Notes under the pieces: generated by a model
The model's database searches: none
The model's input: the letters and a program-made list of their open reading frames with translations, nothing else
Told to the model about the DNA's origin: nothing
Part shown: positions 11,526 to 23,240 of the stretch, one piece after another
How the letters are laid out: each line of letters begins with the position of its first letter
How positions within the stretch are numbered: position 1 is the first letter of the stretch
Program-made: the position numbers and the translations under genes
From: Lamellibrachia satsuma
Lineage: Eukaryota; Annelida; Polychaeta; Sabellida; Siboglinidae
Direction of reading: 5' to 3'
Length of the DNA stretch: 64,000 bases
Assembly (NCBI GenBank): GCA_033239005.1
Contig: BSQZ01000061.1
Location: forward strand, 2,687,501-2,751,500

Positions 11526-13110
11526 GTATGTATTCATTCAGATTTTCGGGCGTGTCAAAACGCCGGCCGGCTTATATATTAGTATGGAATTGCTTGTTAG
11601 CCTAGCCCCTATGCCAGGGCTGGAACAAGGGGTTAGGGTGGTTCCAATGTTTTGTTGGTGGTGATAGCATTTTCAACAATGACAATGTGATGTTGCCACA
11701 AAAAGCTTTGCGGGATCGCCATTAAAATCGGCCGTCAAATGTCGATTTGCATTCCAAACATTGACAATGTCAGGACAGGAATATTTGTATTTACGAAAGT
11801 TCGGCCAAAGATTTATCAGTAATCTAGTAATATTATGGGCCAAATGAGGTAAATATTCTCACTACTACTACGTATTTTTATCATATAAAATGACAATTTA
11901 ATGTATTGCCTTGGCTTTGGTTAGGCTCCCTATCATCATTAACAAACAAAAGGAGCACAACATATTATATTATGGTTATTCAATCTTAATTAATTGAAAC
12001 AAACGTGTTGTTTGTCGATTATAAGTTGCTCATGGCAGAACAAAACAATGTCCAACAATATCGTATTTACCCAGTATAAAACCTTCGTTGAACACATTCT
12101 AGGTTGGCACTGGGCCAACAGAATTCTGACCGTCTTAAACAGGTTCAACAATATATGACACATAAGATGGTATTTAGCAATCAAGGCAAGTTGGAAAATT
12201 GTCAAATGTATCAATGGTAACTTCTCTATTTAACCTGGTGGTGAAACTGTGCCAGAAATTGTTGGCAATGTAACCAGCACTTGATCGTTTTTGTACCTAT
12301 TTGCTGGAATGTGCCTGGTGTTTTGGACATGGCTGCTGTTCCTCTTGGCTAATATGTTAAGTGACAGGTGTCATTGTGAATAACTGACACATCTGTCAAA
12401 CTTGTTGGTAGAAAAAGCATTCTGCCATTCAAGTTACCGAAGCCAATGGCAATGCATTTGAAAGAGAGTGCCTCTTCCTATACATTGACCTTCTCTGTCA
12501 TCTTGTGTGATTTATTCAGTAACTTAAAAAATTAAGCAGTTTAATGCTGTGTGTGTGGATGAATATTTGTGTGGGTGCTGTGTGCTAGCAAGACCCTTGG
12601 CAGATACCACTAATCATTTACACTTGCATTCTTTCATCATCATATATCTACTGGGCAGCCTATCACCCAGTCCCATGACAGACTGACCAGACCCTAGTGG
12701 TCAAACACTGGACAAGTCAGCCAAAACTGCCTATCGGATATCACTGCTAATGATGACATAGGAATGACTGGACTAATTAACAGTTCCTGCACCAACAGAG
12801 TTGGTCTGGCCTGGCTGACAACAATAATGGGATATCCACATTCTTTCTCTAGATGTCATTGAAAACACAACGTTATAAAAGACAGACACACATTCCCTGC
12901 CACTGGTAGAGAGACAGACAGACAGGCAGGCAAGAAACGGTTTTGGCAGCTTGAAGACTGCCTGGTTTTCTAGCATTTCTAGCGCTGGATGATGGGTTTA
13001 TGTCAGGCCCCCTGCTGCGCATTCCCTCACAATTAGTCACTAAATTGCCCAAATGGTTTCGTCACTTGTTATAGAACATATTTCTGTGATTCAAGAAATA
13101 TGGCAGTTGT
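11526..13110. other. Probable 5' intron or upstream sequence of the gene
   Basis: CpG becomes scarce and TG/CA rich from about 12.1 kb, which continues through the gene body. I could not place a first exon with confidence. Confidence 0.3.
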
Positions 13111-13331
13111 TCTGCCTCTGTACTGAGAGGCATGTCGTTCTGCCTCTGTGTGTGTACTTAGAGGCATGTCGTTCTGCCTCTGTGTGTGTGTGTGTGTGTG
13201 TACTTAGAGGCATGTCGTTCTGCCTCTGTGTGTGTACTTAGAGGCATGTCGTTCTGCCTCTGTGTGTGTACTTAGAGGCATGTCGTTCTGCCTCTGTGTG
13301 TGTACTTAGAGGCATGTCATTCTGCCTCTGT
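13111..13331. repeat. 34-bp minisatellite whose units are hairpins
   Basis: Six copies of a unit built around AGAGGCATGTCGTTCTGCCTCT followed by a short (GT)n and ACTT. One copy has an expanded (GT)n. Each unit can fold: AGAGGCA pairs with TGCCTCT around an 8-nt loop. Confidence 0.9.
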
Positions 13332-14116
13332 GGCCCACTTTTTATTATATCAGTCAGCTTTTTGTTGTTGTGTAATGGTTGCTGCATCTCGGGTGTCTAG
13401 CGTTGAACCAAGTGCAGGGCTGGTCTAATTTCACACCAGCTGCCAGTGCTAAAACAAAGAGCAAAGAGATATACCTGGTACCTGCCTTGTTGAACAGGTC
13501 AGAGGTGGTCAGGCAAGTGCTATCCATCAGCCCCAGCTACTTACTGAGTCACTCCAGTTCCTGCAATGTCACCTACTTCTAGGACAATACAGCTATTATT
13601 TTACTTTGTTGCCACCTCAATTCACTGATCATAACTTGTCCAGTCAGCCAGTAATGCCAGCTTGCTAATGCCTCTGGCTATCTATAGTTGGCTTGTTAGA
13701 GTGGCCAAGCCAACTGGCACTCTGCCCAACACTATAAATATCCCCCTGGCTGTTTCATGGTTTATGTGAGGGTATGTGTGTTTGTACATGTGTGCCTGCT
13801 ATTGTGTTTGTGCGTATGTGCATACCATTTAGATTTGTATGATAATAAAGTACCAACGAGTTTTGTTTGCATGCTATTAATTTGTTATCACAATTCTAGT
13901 ATAGTCTATTTCACCAGTTTTGTGTAGTTTACATGAATTTATGTTTTGGTCTTTAACTTTGAAATGACACATTCTGTGAGAACTTGAAAAAGCACTGTCT
14001 TGTGTGTTGGCAGACTGCTGATGGATGTTATACCAGGGAAGTCGACCCCTCCTGTGCCTTCATTGCCTTGTTGTTCCCATCTTTGTCGTCTCTAGCCAGG
14101 TGTCTCTGTTTTGCAG

Positions 14117-14183
14117 TTAGAAGATCGGGATTCGGGAACCGAATCTGACGAAGAGAACGCAGAACTACAGGCACTTGTAGAAG
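14117..14183 (+). CDS. Internal coding exon of an unrecognised Ser/Pro-rich, probably nuclear protein
   Basis: The exon is bounded by a strong acceptor (pyrimidine-rich TGTCTCTGTTTTGCAG before 14117) and a consensus donor (AAG|GTGAGT, GT at 14184). Only one of the three frames is open: phase 0, starting at TTA. It gives a very acidic peptide, LEDRDSGTESDEENAELQAL. DSGTES (residues 5-10 of the visible protein) matches the DSGxxS consensus bound, when phosphorylated, by beta-TrCP ubiquitin ligases. The following SDEEN also fits casein kinase 2. The exon ends with one base of a split codon, which the exon at 15934 completes (G|CG, Ala). The intron between them is 1750 bp. The upstream coding exon(s) and start codon were not found, so the protein is 5'-incomplete. 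Confidence 0.75.
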
Positions 14184-15933
14184 GTGAGTGTCACAGAAAT
14201 GTGCTCCCCTGTGTTTTTTCTCAATGTGTGGATTTTATGGCATCAGTTGTGTTATGTACGGTCAGTTGTAGTTTCTACTGTGTCTTTATTGAACATGTAG
14301 TTTCTGGTGTTGTACCTCTTAGTTGATCTGCATAACAAGTTTGTCTTTGTCGTTTACTTGTTCCATCATAAATAGTTTGTTTCCTGTTGTTGTACATCGG
14401 ATCAATCTTCTGTCATTGTAAAACAAGAATTGTTCAACCAGACATGAATGCTCTCTTGACATGACTTCCTACTCTCAGTTCTGCTTATACATGTGTAAAA
14501 GTTTCCATCCTACTTGTGACATACATACTTGTGAGAAAGACTTGTCCATGCTTGTGTAGTGTCTGTATCTCATGACTTGTGCCGGTGCATGCCAGCTTTG
14601 AAGTCCATGCTCATGAATCTGTAAGGAGCTCCCTGCATGTGTTAGGAGGTCCGTGAATCTGCTAGGAGCTCACTGAATGTATTGGGAGCTCCGGTAAATC
14701 TGTTAAGATCTCCCCATGTTTAGTGAAGAACTTCATGTGTCTGTGAGGAGGTCCTCATGTCAGCCAGGAACTCCTTTGCTGGCCTCTCATCCACCAGTCC
14801 ATCAGGTGGCAGACAGATAAGTCTGCCCAGCAGTCTCCTTAGCCATGCTACTAATTAATCATAGTTAGCCAGGTTCATTATTATGTTTATCCATCTAAGT
14901 CTGGGGTCAGCCCTTCCTCCTGGCTAACTCCCAATCTCCCACCTACGAGACAAGACCTGTTTTGTTTGGCAGGATAATTATGGTTCTGCTCAAACCTTGG
15001 TCAGGGATTAGCCAGTCAGATTGTGGTCAGCCGCTACGGTGAAACCTACCCATTTCAGTTTACAAATGGCTTAGTTTGAATGTTGGCAATGGCACAGGAT
15101 TTGATTAGGCAAAGAAACTTGATAATTCGATGTAATGGGTTCATTAGATGTGGTGTTATTTCAGCACTGTGATGGAATCCAATGACTATTTCAGCAGGTT
15201 TCATGTATTAAGTTAATCTCGTTTCCATATTGGTTTAACAACTGATATCTGCCACACCTAGATGCAGTAGGCTAGTAGATGTTTTTTGGTTTGCCAAGTT
15301 TAACAATGATGTCATCTAGGCTTATGTGAGACCTATTTATAGTATGCTGACATCACACACACAGTCATCTCTGATCTGGTTAATGCATGTTCCTTACTCC
15401 TCAGTTAGAATATCAAGCCATGTTTGTGGAGTTGTATCACTGCCATACATAGTGTCTGAGTCATGCATGATGACATCACCAGTTGTTTGTGACTCTGTGC
15501 TATATGTATTGCAGAGAGTGTGGTAATGCAAGTAGTTTTATATGTATTACATGTGGTTTCATGAGAACAATAAGCCTTTAGAAATGGCGACAAAGATAAA
15601 ATATGTACAGATATGTGTGCACATACGCGCATGCATGCATAAATAGACATGGCCATTGTTCAGCCAACCTTGACCATGTTATTCTGTATTCATTAATAAT
15701 TCAGCTGTCACGGTTGAGTTGTTCCTTTTGCATTTTCTGCATTAAATTGTTTTAATTTTCTTGTTTTTATGCACAAGTAATAAAACTATTTTTAGATTAC
15801 AGTGGTAACACAGTCTGCATAAAGTTGTCTGCTTACCAAATGTTATTTTGTTCACACACGCACACACGTGTGTGTGCATATATATATATATATATATCGA
15901 TGTTCGCTGCTGACAAACATAATTGTTTTGCAG
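14184..15933 (+). other. Phase-1 intron
   Basis: GT-AG intron, CpG-poor, TG/CA-rich. It ends in CATAATTGTTTTGCAG. It holds a short (CA)n/(TA)n run at 15853-15898 and no other feature I recognise. Confidence 0.7.
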
Positions 15934-16469
15934 CGATGCAGGACTGCAAGGAACCAACAGAGTCGCAGCGCCGCTATGGCAGCCAATCAGCCGTTGCCTA
16001 CCTCACACAAGTAGAGCCAACACACTCGTTGTCGCCCCCTCTGCCAAAACGACGGCCCATCACACTAGTCAACCATGCAAGCTTCCGCTTGGCATACGCA
16101 AACAACTTTGTGGAGCGACCGAGCTCCGAAGAGGAACTAGCCATCATTAATTGTCACCCTGCGGAAAAGCGCAAGTGGTCACAGGTTAACAGATGTGGAA
16201 GCTGCAGCGACGACTGTTGCTCATCCGACGATGAGGTTCGAGATCTCCTGTCAGCGAGTCCAAAACCACTAACATTTAGCGCGTCCCCGCCCCGCGGCAT
16301 CCAACGCATGACTAAGACAATGCCACCCAAGGTGTTCCTTGCTCGTATGTCACCTTCTGTTCAAATCTGCTCTGTGTCGCCGCGGAAACGGCACCGACAG
16401 ACATATGGCAGCGATGTGAGCGAAGCAACTGTGATGCAGCGACCTTGTCTCGACTTTGAGAAAATGCAG
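15934..16469 (+). CDS. Main coding exon of the same unrecognised Ser/Pro-rich, probably nuclear protein
   Basis: This exon adds 178 codons after the split Ala codon. Numbering from the first visible residue (Leu at 14117), it spans residues 23-201. Visible features are a basic PLPKRRP patch (59-64), a conserved-looking acidic patch RPSSEEELAI (84-93), EKRKW (100-104), and a Cys cluster CGSCSDDCCSSDDE (110-123). A second basic patch SPRKRHRQ (171-178) and a C-terminal RPCLDFEKMQ (192-201) follow. There are five Ser-Pro sites. Two basic clusters with proline-directed sites suggest a phosphoregulated nuclear protein. No enzymatic or DNA-binding fold is apparent, and I cannot name the family. The exon keeps many CpGs while both flanking introns have lost them. 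It ends in phase 0 at a consensus donor CAG|GTGAGT. Confidence 0.85.
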
Positions 16470-16530
16470 GTGAGTTGAATTTGTGTTTTCCCTGTGCTGC
16501 TGATGACTGGTTCTGTGATGTGCACATTTT

Positions 16531-16795
16531 GGTAGCTCATCCAAACTGGAAATACTGTTAACTGGATGGCTCATCCCAACTGGAAATACTGTAACAGGAT
16601 AGCTCATCTAAACTGGAAATACTAACTGGATAGCTCATCCAAACTGGAAATACTAACTGGATAGCTCATCCAAACTGGAAATACTGTAACTGGATAGCAC
16701 ATCCAGACTGGAAATAATGTAACTGAGTAGCTCTTCCAAATTGGAAATACTATAACTGGATAGCTCATCCAAACTGAAAATGCTGTAAGGGTACC
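16531..16795. repeat. 33-bp intronic minisatellite
   Basis: About eight imperfect copies of a unit of roughly 28-33 bp containing GGATAGCTCATCCAAACTGG, starting 60 bp after the splice donor at 16469. GGAT...ATCC within each unit allows a tiny hairpin. Confidence 0.85.
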
Positions 16796-18522
16796 TCATT
16801 TATCGTGCATTCTTTTCAACTATATAAATTATCTTGATGATATATACATTAGCGTTCATATTGATTTAAACATTTACCCATTGATGGCAGTATATTGGTA
16901 TTTGATAACACAATGTGCGAGAAATGGTGGGCTTCTGTTAATTACTATTAACATTCATGAATATAAATAACCAAAAATCAACAATGATGTGGCCACTGGA
17001 CACTGGTCTAGTCCTGTCTATGAAATGTACAAGAACATGATAACCATAAATCAAATATACCATTATATGGTCAGGAGTCAATTGACGTTGGTCTAGTCCT
17101 ATCCCATTCCATTACCCTTTCTTTCCTCGGGAAAGCCTGAATAATTGTGCCATTCCTTAGTTGGATCAGTATGCATTACTTGGCTAACATCTGGCCATTC
17201 AAAGTGCTGCTGAAAAGAAAACAAAGCCAGGCCCTGTTGTTGTTGGCAAGTTTCTGCATGAGTTGGCCCAGGTTTAATTGCTAGTCTTGGTCACCTTGGA
17301 CACAACTCAGCCTAGGTGATGCATTCATACCACCACTGAATTGGCAAATTTGCATAATACAATAGGTTCCACTGGTTTTGCATTAGTGCTTTCATTGGCC
17401 TGTCTTTACACTAACTACAAGGCTGAGGGCGAGTTACCATGGTAACCAGCCTTATTTCCTCAAACCTCAGTGACTAGCCAGGTGGATTGCACTGTGATGT
17501 GTCAAGTTGATTTAACCTTGATTACCGGACAGGCTTGTTTTTAATTAAATGTTTTATCCCAGTTGATGTAGGTTTTCTTTCAAGCAGTTTCATGTTTCCT
17601 GAAGTGTATAAATGTTAATAGGTAATTGAAACAACTGTGTTAGTAAACCAAGTGATCACAACCACCAGGAAACATAAAGAAATGTCACTATTATGACAGT
17701 TGTCGATTTGTATTGTACATAAATCTTTCAATGGCTGCCGAAAATAGTCTGCTGTGTTGTGTGTAATATGAAACCTTCCTTGTTGAAACTGATACAATCA
17801 GATAAAAACTAGGTCCTGTTTTTGTCTGCATGGCAAGCACATTGTTTTTTATATGGTGTGAACAAAACTACTACCGGAGTCTTCATGGGTAGTTATTATC
17901 CACCCCTCAATCATGGTGTGGTTTGTTAGAGTGGCACCCGTGTTTCAAATCTGACATTCTATCAGAGCGAACAACAGCTTGGTAGAGAAGAGAGAAAGCC
18001 TGGATGGATCATTTGATTACCAGAGTAATCTATATTATAACAGGCATGTCTCTAGATGGTGCATTGACTGTGCAAGCTCAGCGGAAACAGTTAAAAGGAT
18101 GCTTGTTATCCAAAGCAGTTGTCCCAAATTGATTTTGACCATCTTGTGTGCAGTGAATTTGTTAGTGCTTCTATGACTGGCAGATATTTCTACATCCTAG
18201 TGGCCACGCTAATGTACTTCAGTGCGGTGCCATGGCGCAGGGGCACCAGTGCAGTAGGCTGGACAGGAGGTGTGCACCACCCCACCACACAGAGCGGTGC
18301 TGCAATTATGGTGTCAGTGGTTTTGGTTGGGTGGTTCCTGCTGACCGATTTAATTGGCCACTGTGGCCTACAGATCTCTCCTCTTGCCACTGGCCTGACT
18401 CACTTTGAATAAGGCCCACAGATCTATTCAATTCTGTTAATGTGTTATTGAGTGGCGGGTCCACATAAACATATCAAATGCAGTTTTATTCAAATGGCCT
18501 AACAAAATGAACATTTTGTTTG

Positions 18523-18587
18523 TTTACAATGTTCAGCAAAGGTTGAGTAATAATTATTATTACTCAACCTTTGCTGAACATTGTAAA
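18523..18587. repeat. Perfect 65-bp palindrome
   Basis: The left arm begins TTTACAATGTTCAGCAAAGG. The right arm is its exact reverse complement and ends in TGTAAA. Arms are 32 bp with a single unpaired central base at 18555. Transcribed with the intron it would form a near-perfect hairpin. Confidence 0.95.
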
Positions 18588-18934
18588 TTTCTGTACCTGG
18601 GGCTACAGTGGAAATCTAAAGGGCAAAACGAGGGTTTTTTATATTAATATATTCCTGTATAAGGCCTGCATATTGTAAGCTAATGTTATTATTAAGATCA
18701 TCAAAGGATTTTGATTGTTTAAAAGTAGTTTTCATTAATTTAATAAAATTACAAATTGAGCACTATTTCCATCATAAATCAGTGTCTTGCTGTATGCTTG
18801 GTGAGGTTCTTGCAAAACCGACTTTATTATGAAGACTGGTGTTGCATGCCCTCAAGAGTCAAGACCGGGGTGAATGTAGAGTGACAGTGACTGGTTATTA
18901 GTATGAAACTGATGCTCTTTTCTCTTTGTTGCAG

Positions 18935-18952
18935 GGTGTTCGGGTCATGTGA
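18935..18952 (+). CDS. Last coding codons of the unrecognised Ser/Pro-rich protein
   Basis: A strong acceptor at 18932-18934 is followed, in the phase-0 frame left by the preceding exon, by GGT GTT CGG GTC ATG TGA. The protein therefore ends KMQ-GVRVM. A tiny coding tail at the start of a long terminal exon is a common animal gene layout. Supporting this as an exon, CpG reappears directly after the acceptor (18990-19720). An alternative downstream acceptor cannot be excluded. Confidence 0.6.
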   Translation, partial: GVRVM

Positions 18953-19792
18953 TCACCTATAGCCTCTCTCTGGATGGTCATCTTTGCACCTTCCCTGTCG
19001 CCGCCATTGTGCGTGTGCGGTGACACCATGCGATCATGACCCCTGGGGTCTCTACAAGAAGAAGATACGCAATGAAGATGCACCATCAGCTGCATACAAG
19101 CAGCAGCCAGGAAGAGCAGCCAGGAAGTGCAGCCAGGAAGCAGCGGGCTAAGTTTATATACGGGTAGAGACAATCTCATATACATAAAGGATGGTAGAAC
19201 AGCCGTCACTTTAAAGTTGTGGTCATTTGAGGGTGTCCGACAGCGATCGTCAAGATATTTGTGAATTCTTCAGCTGCCACGAAGCTGCCACCTTTGCATC
19301 AGTGATTCGTCGTTGTCAGTCGCCATGGTGATGGTTGCCATGTAGACTCATTGTGGAACTCTGGGACTGCGCTTGTGATATTAAGCAATATGCATGTAAG
19401 GTTGGTAGCAGTGGGCGAAGTTAAACTGATGTGCAACGTGACCTTACTTACTGTTGGCGCTAGTTGCACATCTGTACATTACGAGATATGGAATATTGAC
19501 TGGTGAAGTCACAACGGAGACAATGCTTACATCAATTGCAGTGTGCTACAGAAACTATTGCCGATGTGATACTTCAGGGATTACGTAGGGCTTGACAGAA
19601 ACGAAGGATTACGTGAGTCCACAGCATGCGGTGGTACGTTTAACTGGACACTTGGGTAAGATCGGATACCAGACGGCTTTCAAGTTTCATACCAGCAACA
19701 TCTCAGTGATTTCTTTGCATCAGATTGGGTGTTGGCCAACAAGTTGTCTTGTGCCTTGAATGGACGGGGAAAGCTACATACAGATGTGTATT

Positions 19793-19940
19793 TTGTTGTA
19801 TGTACAGTCTGTCAATCACATGGATAGATTTGTTGTATGTACAGTCTGTCAATCACATGGGTAGATTTGTTGTATGTACAGTCTGTCAATCACATGGATA
19901 GATTTGTTGTATGTACAGTCTGTCAATCACATGGATAGAT
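19793..19940. repeat. 37-bp tandem repeat, 4 copies
   Basis: Four nearly identical 37-bp units containing TACAGTCTGTCAATCACATGG. They differ at a single position (GATAG/GGTAG). Confidence 0.95.
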
Positions 19941-22579
19941 TTGTATTTATAAGAGTTTATATTATCAAATACAATGGTGATGTCAATAGTTTCTGGCCGA
20001 CAGCTTGTGAATCTGTAGTGAGTTTATGACCCCATGTTATGGCTGCGGGAGTGCCTCGCGTGTTGAAGGCGAATAGAAAATAGCTGCCATTAGTCAGGGA
20101 GCATTCATTATTTGCATCATTTCACAGACAGTTGTAGGCTAAACGGCCGTCCCGCTGTTCCACATCCCTGTTATATTGCTTCAGTCTGCAGGAAAAATTT
20201 CCATTAGGAGCACTTAAAAGCTTCTTGGTTGGATGCAGATTATGGGTAAGCTAGGGCCACCTGTAATGTCAAGGTGCGGAAATGTCATCAGCCAAAATTG
20301 CCAATTCATCTGTTCCTGCCCTTAACCACTGGAGCTCATCTTGTTTGTGAAGGGGGGGTTTGGTCATGTATCCTTATTATGCAAAATGCATATTTTAATG
20401 AGCGTTGTGACACTGCCGTGGTCCATAGAAGCTCAGACACTGAAGTTAAACCTTTGCCAACCAGTCATTTGTGGTCTATCACTTGAACTTATTCAGCGGA
20501 AGAACTCGTCGAAAATATTAATTGTGATAAATTTATGTTGATTGTTGCTGCGTGTGACTGGTCAGTGCCAGCTGTGGCAGGTCAGTGTCCTTTGTCAGGG
20601 AGAATGGGTCAAGGCTGGGTGCCTCACACGGTCAACAGGCATTTGAAATACATTCATAAGCTATGATTTCTTGCTCTAACTAATGATAGGCCAGCACCTG
20701 TTCAGCTGCTGAAGTACCCTTGGCCATTGATTTATGAATACTGTTGATGAATGAAAGTATTGACTGGAAGGCAAGAAAACCAACATGACAGAATGTATCG
20801 GATTACCACAGAGGACAGCTGGAACTCCAGTAGAACAAATGAGGGTGTTATCTGAATAGGATTCTACTTGATCTGCAGACACTAAATACAAAGAAGTGAA
20901 ACGATAGTGAACATGTCCATCATGTTTTCATCATACCTGCCTCCGTTGTGTTGAGCTCGCCGTGTCGATGAGAACATTCTATCTGTTATATTTATTACTG
21001 GATATCTTTATTGTTTGTTCAAAACAAGTGTACGTATTTTTCGCAGTGATGTGCTGTTGTAAACTGTCCTTGATGATTCTGCAATTATCTGTTTTTGTGT
21101 GAAAGGATGTTGGTTCCTTTCCATTTGCCTACAAACCTACATCCCTTGAATGGAGCAAACGACAGGATCACTCCATATTGTCAGGAACATCAAAGAACAT
21201 TTTGTTTATTTATTTTTTAATGAGGCAGGTGGCCTGACTTCTGCCTCAGTTTGACTGGACTGCCAGGTGTATGTAATCGAATGACTGATGTTGAATCTGC
21301 TAACACAAAAGTGTATGCTTGGGCATTGCTGATGATGGATGGAAATATTATTATTAAAGAGTCAAATTTATTATGCGACATTTGTGTGTTTTATTCTCAT
21401 GTTAATGGTGTATGTTGTTATATGTTGTTATCTATGAGACTGTGACAGCCACACTGGTAGTAGCAGACACGTAGTTGTCATTTCCTACACCTTTCCACTG
21501 TCATTTATTGACCTTATGCTCCAAGGGGCTATCCATAAAGTATGTGCACTACTCGTGGACATTTTTGAGATGCGCCCACCCCTTGTGACACTTCATAATG
21601 CTTGCCTGTATACCCACATAAAACTACGATCATTTTGAGGAACATACCCATATATGTTATATGCATACATCTATGTTTATATTCATTACATGTTTATTGA
21701 TGTCTTGATTTCCGTTGGACTCAGTTGAAATATACCCTAAAACTGGCTTAGCAATTAATGTTGTTAGTCTCATTCCAGCAGCTAGCCAAGCCAAAACGTT
21801 TTCTTTTTTAATAATTTCATGATGATCATGTAATGTTCTGTAACTCCCATACACCCCCCTCCCCCCGAGCATGACATACTTTGTGGATGGCCCTCAAGTT
21901 CTTCCTTTTAACAAACCAAACTGAAATCATTCATAAATAACTAGACTTGCTGCTGAAGCATGTTAAATGTGTCCTCTACAGCTGTTGGAATGTCACGAAG
22001 CAATCGTGACATTTTATGATCACCAGAACAAGCATGTAAGTGAACTTTGACCCAGTTGCTGCATCAAGGAGAGAGATTCTTGTTAAGGATTTTTCTTGCC
22101 TACATTAGGGAGAGTAGAGAGCTGGCTGTGAATTGGTCGACTGCCAGTGATTTGACTACACATGTTTCTCTTAGATACCATGTTGATTTCTCAAAGCATG
22201 AAAGATCTCGCGTTTATTACCACGATATTTTATCTCTCACACTTTCTTGACAGATCGACCTGCAACTCACATGCATCTGCATAGCATAGTTTATTTGATG
22301 AAAAACTAAATCTAACAACGACTAGCGATTTAAAAAATATGTTTTGGTGCATCGACCAGAGATGTTGAAGACAGAAACTGATAGTATATGATAGTACATG
22401 TGGATGTGCTTCAACACCGTGACTTTGACGATTGGTTTCTACCAACATATCTGCCTGTTTGACACAGGATTTATCGAACAAATATTTTTTACATTGTTGC
22501 TGCCACTTGATAAATTTGATGGAAATATATAGATATTTACATGTAAATAGTTCAATCTTACCCCCATTCTCTGACCAGG

Positions 22580-22653
22580 AATAAAAACTTGTGTTTATAG
22601 GTGTGCATAAATTAAAAATAAATGTTTGCTTCAGGGTGAAAATTTAAAATAAA
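22580..22653 (+). terminator. Cluster of three AATAAA poly(A) signals
   Basis: AATAAA occurs at 22580-22585, 22617-22622 and 22648-22653, in the orientation of the gene at 14-19 kb. This is the best candidate for its 3' end. No cleavage site can be read from sequence alone. Confidence 0.35.
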
Positions 22654-22670
22654 TGCTAGCTTGAGAGTCT

Positions 22671-23193
22671 TGTACACTGAGCAATGCGTCTATATGGCTG
22701 GCGTTGTATCCGAGTTGATATGTGAAACATCAGAGCTGTCAGTTGACCTAACATATTGATCTTCTGACAGTCTTCATGTAACCCACCCAAGTTGGACCGA
22801 GGTTCACTTGAGCTGTATGCTGGAGATTGCTCAAGACATATCTGTTTGGATAGGTCACTGTTTTATGTCACCTGTCCAGAGCTGGTCATCTTGTTGTTGA
22901 GCCACCTTGACCACGGATGAGCCAGGTGTCGTCAGTTCTGCTTTGATTGGGGTTCAGGAGATTGGTTCTGGTTAAAGAAGAGCGAGATGCATTCAGATGG
23001 CATTCCACATTCTCCTGTGGAGCAAGTATTTGACGGGATTAATCATGTGGTTAGACATGGTTCTGATGCTTAATTAATATATCTTTCGAAATAGGGTTAA
23101 TGTTCTCACAGCTAATATTTCCTGCATGATTTGCAAGTAATGGCTGTTGCTGTGTCTTATAGAAATCTTCCTTGTTTCTGCTCAATGGGTCAA

Positions 23194-23240
<47 letters not shown>

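Larger units (their letters stand above)
16470..18934 (+). other. Phase-0 intron
   Basis: GT-AG intron of 2465 bp, CpG-poor. It contains the 33-bp minisatellite (16531-16795) just after the donor and a perfect palindrome (18523-18587) about 350 bp before the acceptor. It ends in CTTTTCTCTTTGTTGCAG. Confidence 0.65.
18953..22670 (+). other. Probable 3' UTR / terminal exon
   Basis: No coding frame is convincing. On my reading, the first canonical AATAAA hexamers after the stop codon are clustered at 22580, 22617 and 22648. A long 3' UTR ending near 22.7 kb is therefore possible, although an earlier end with a variant signal is equally possible. The interval includes a 37-bp tandem repeat at 19793-19940. 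Confidence 0.35.

Noticed and set aside
13111..13331. CRISPR-like regularly spaced palindromic repeats
   Set aside because: The spacers are near-identical (GT)n sequence and the context is a eukaryotic transcription unit, so this is a minisatellite.
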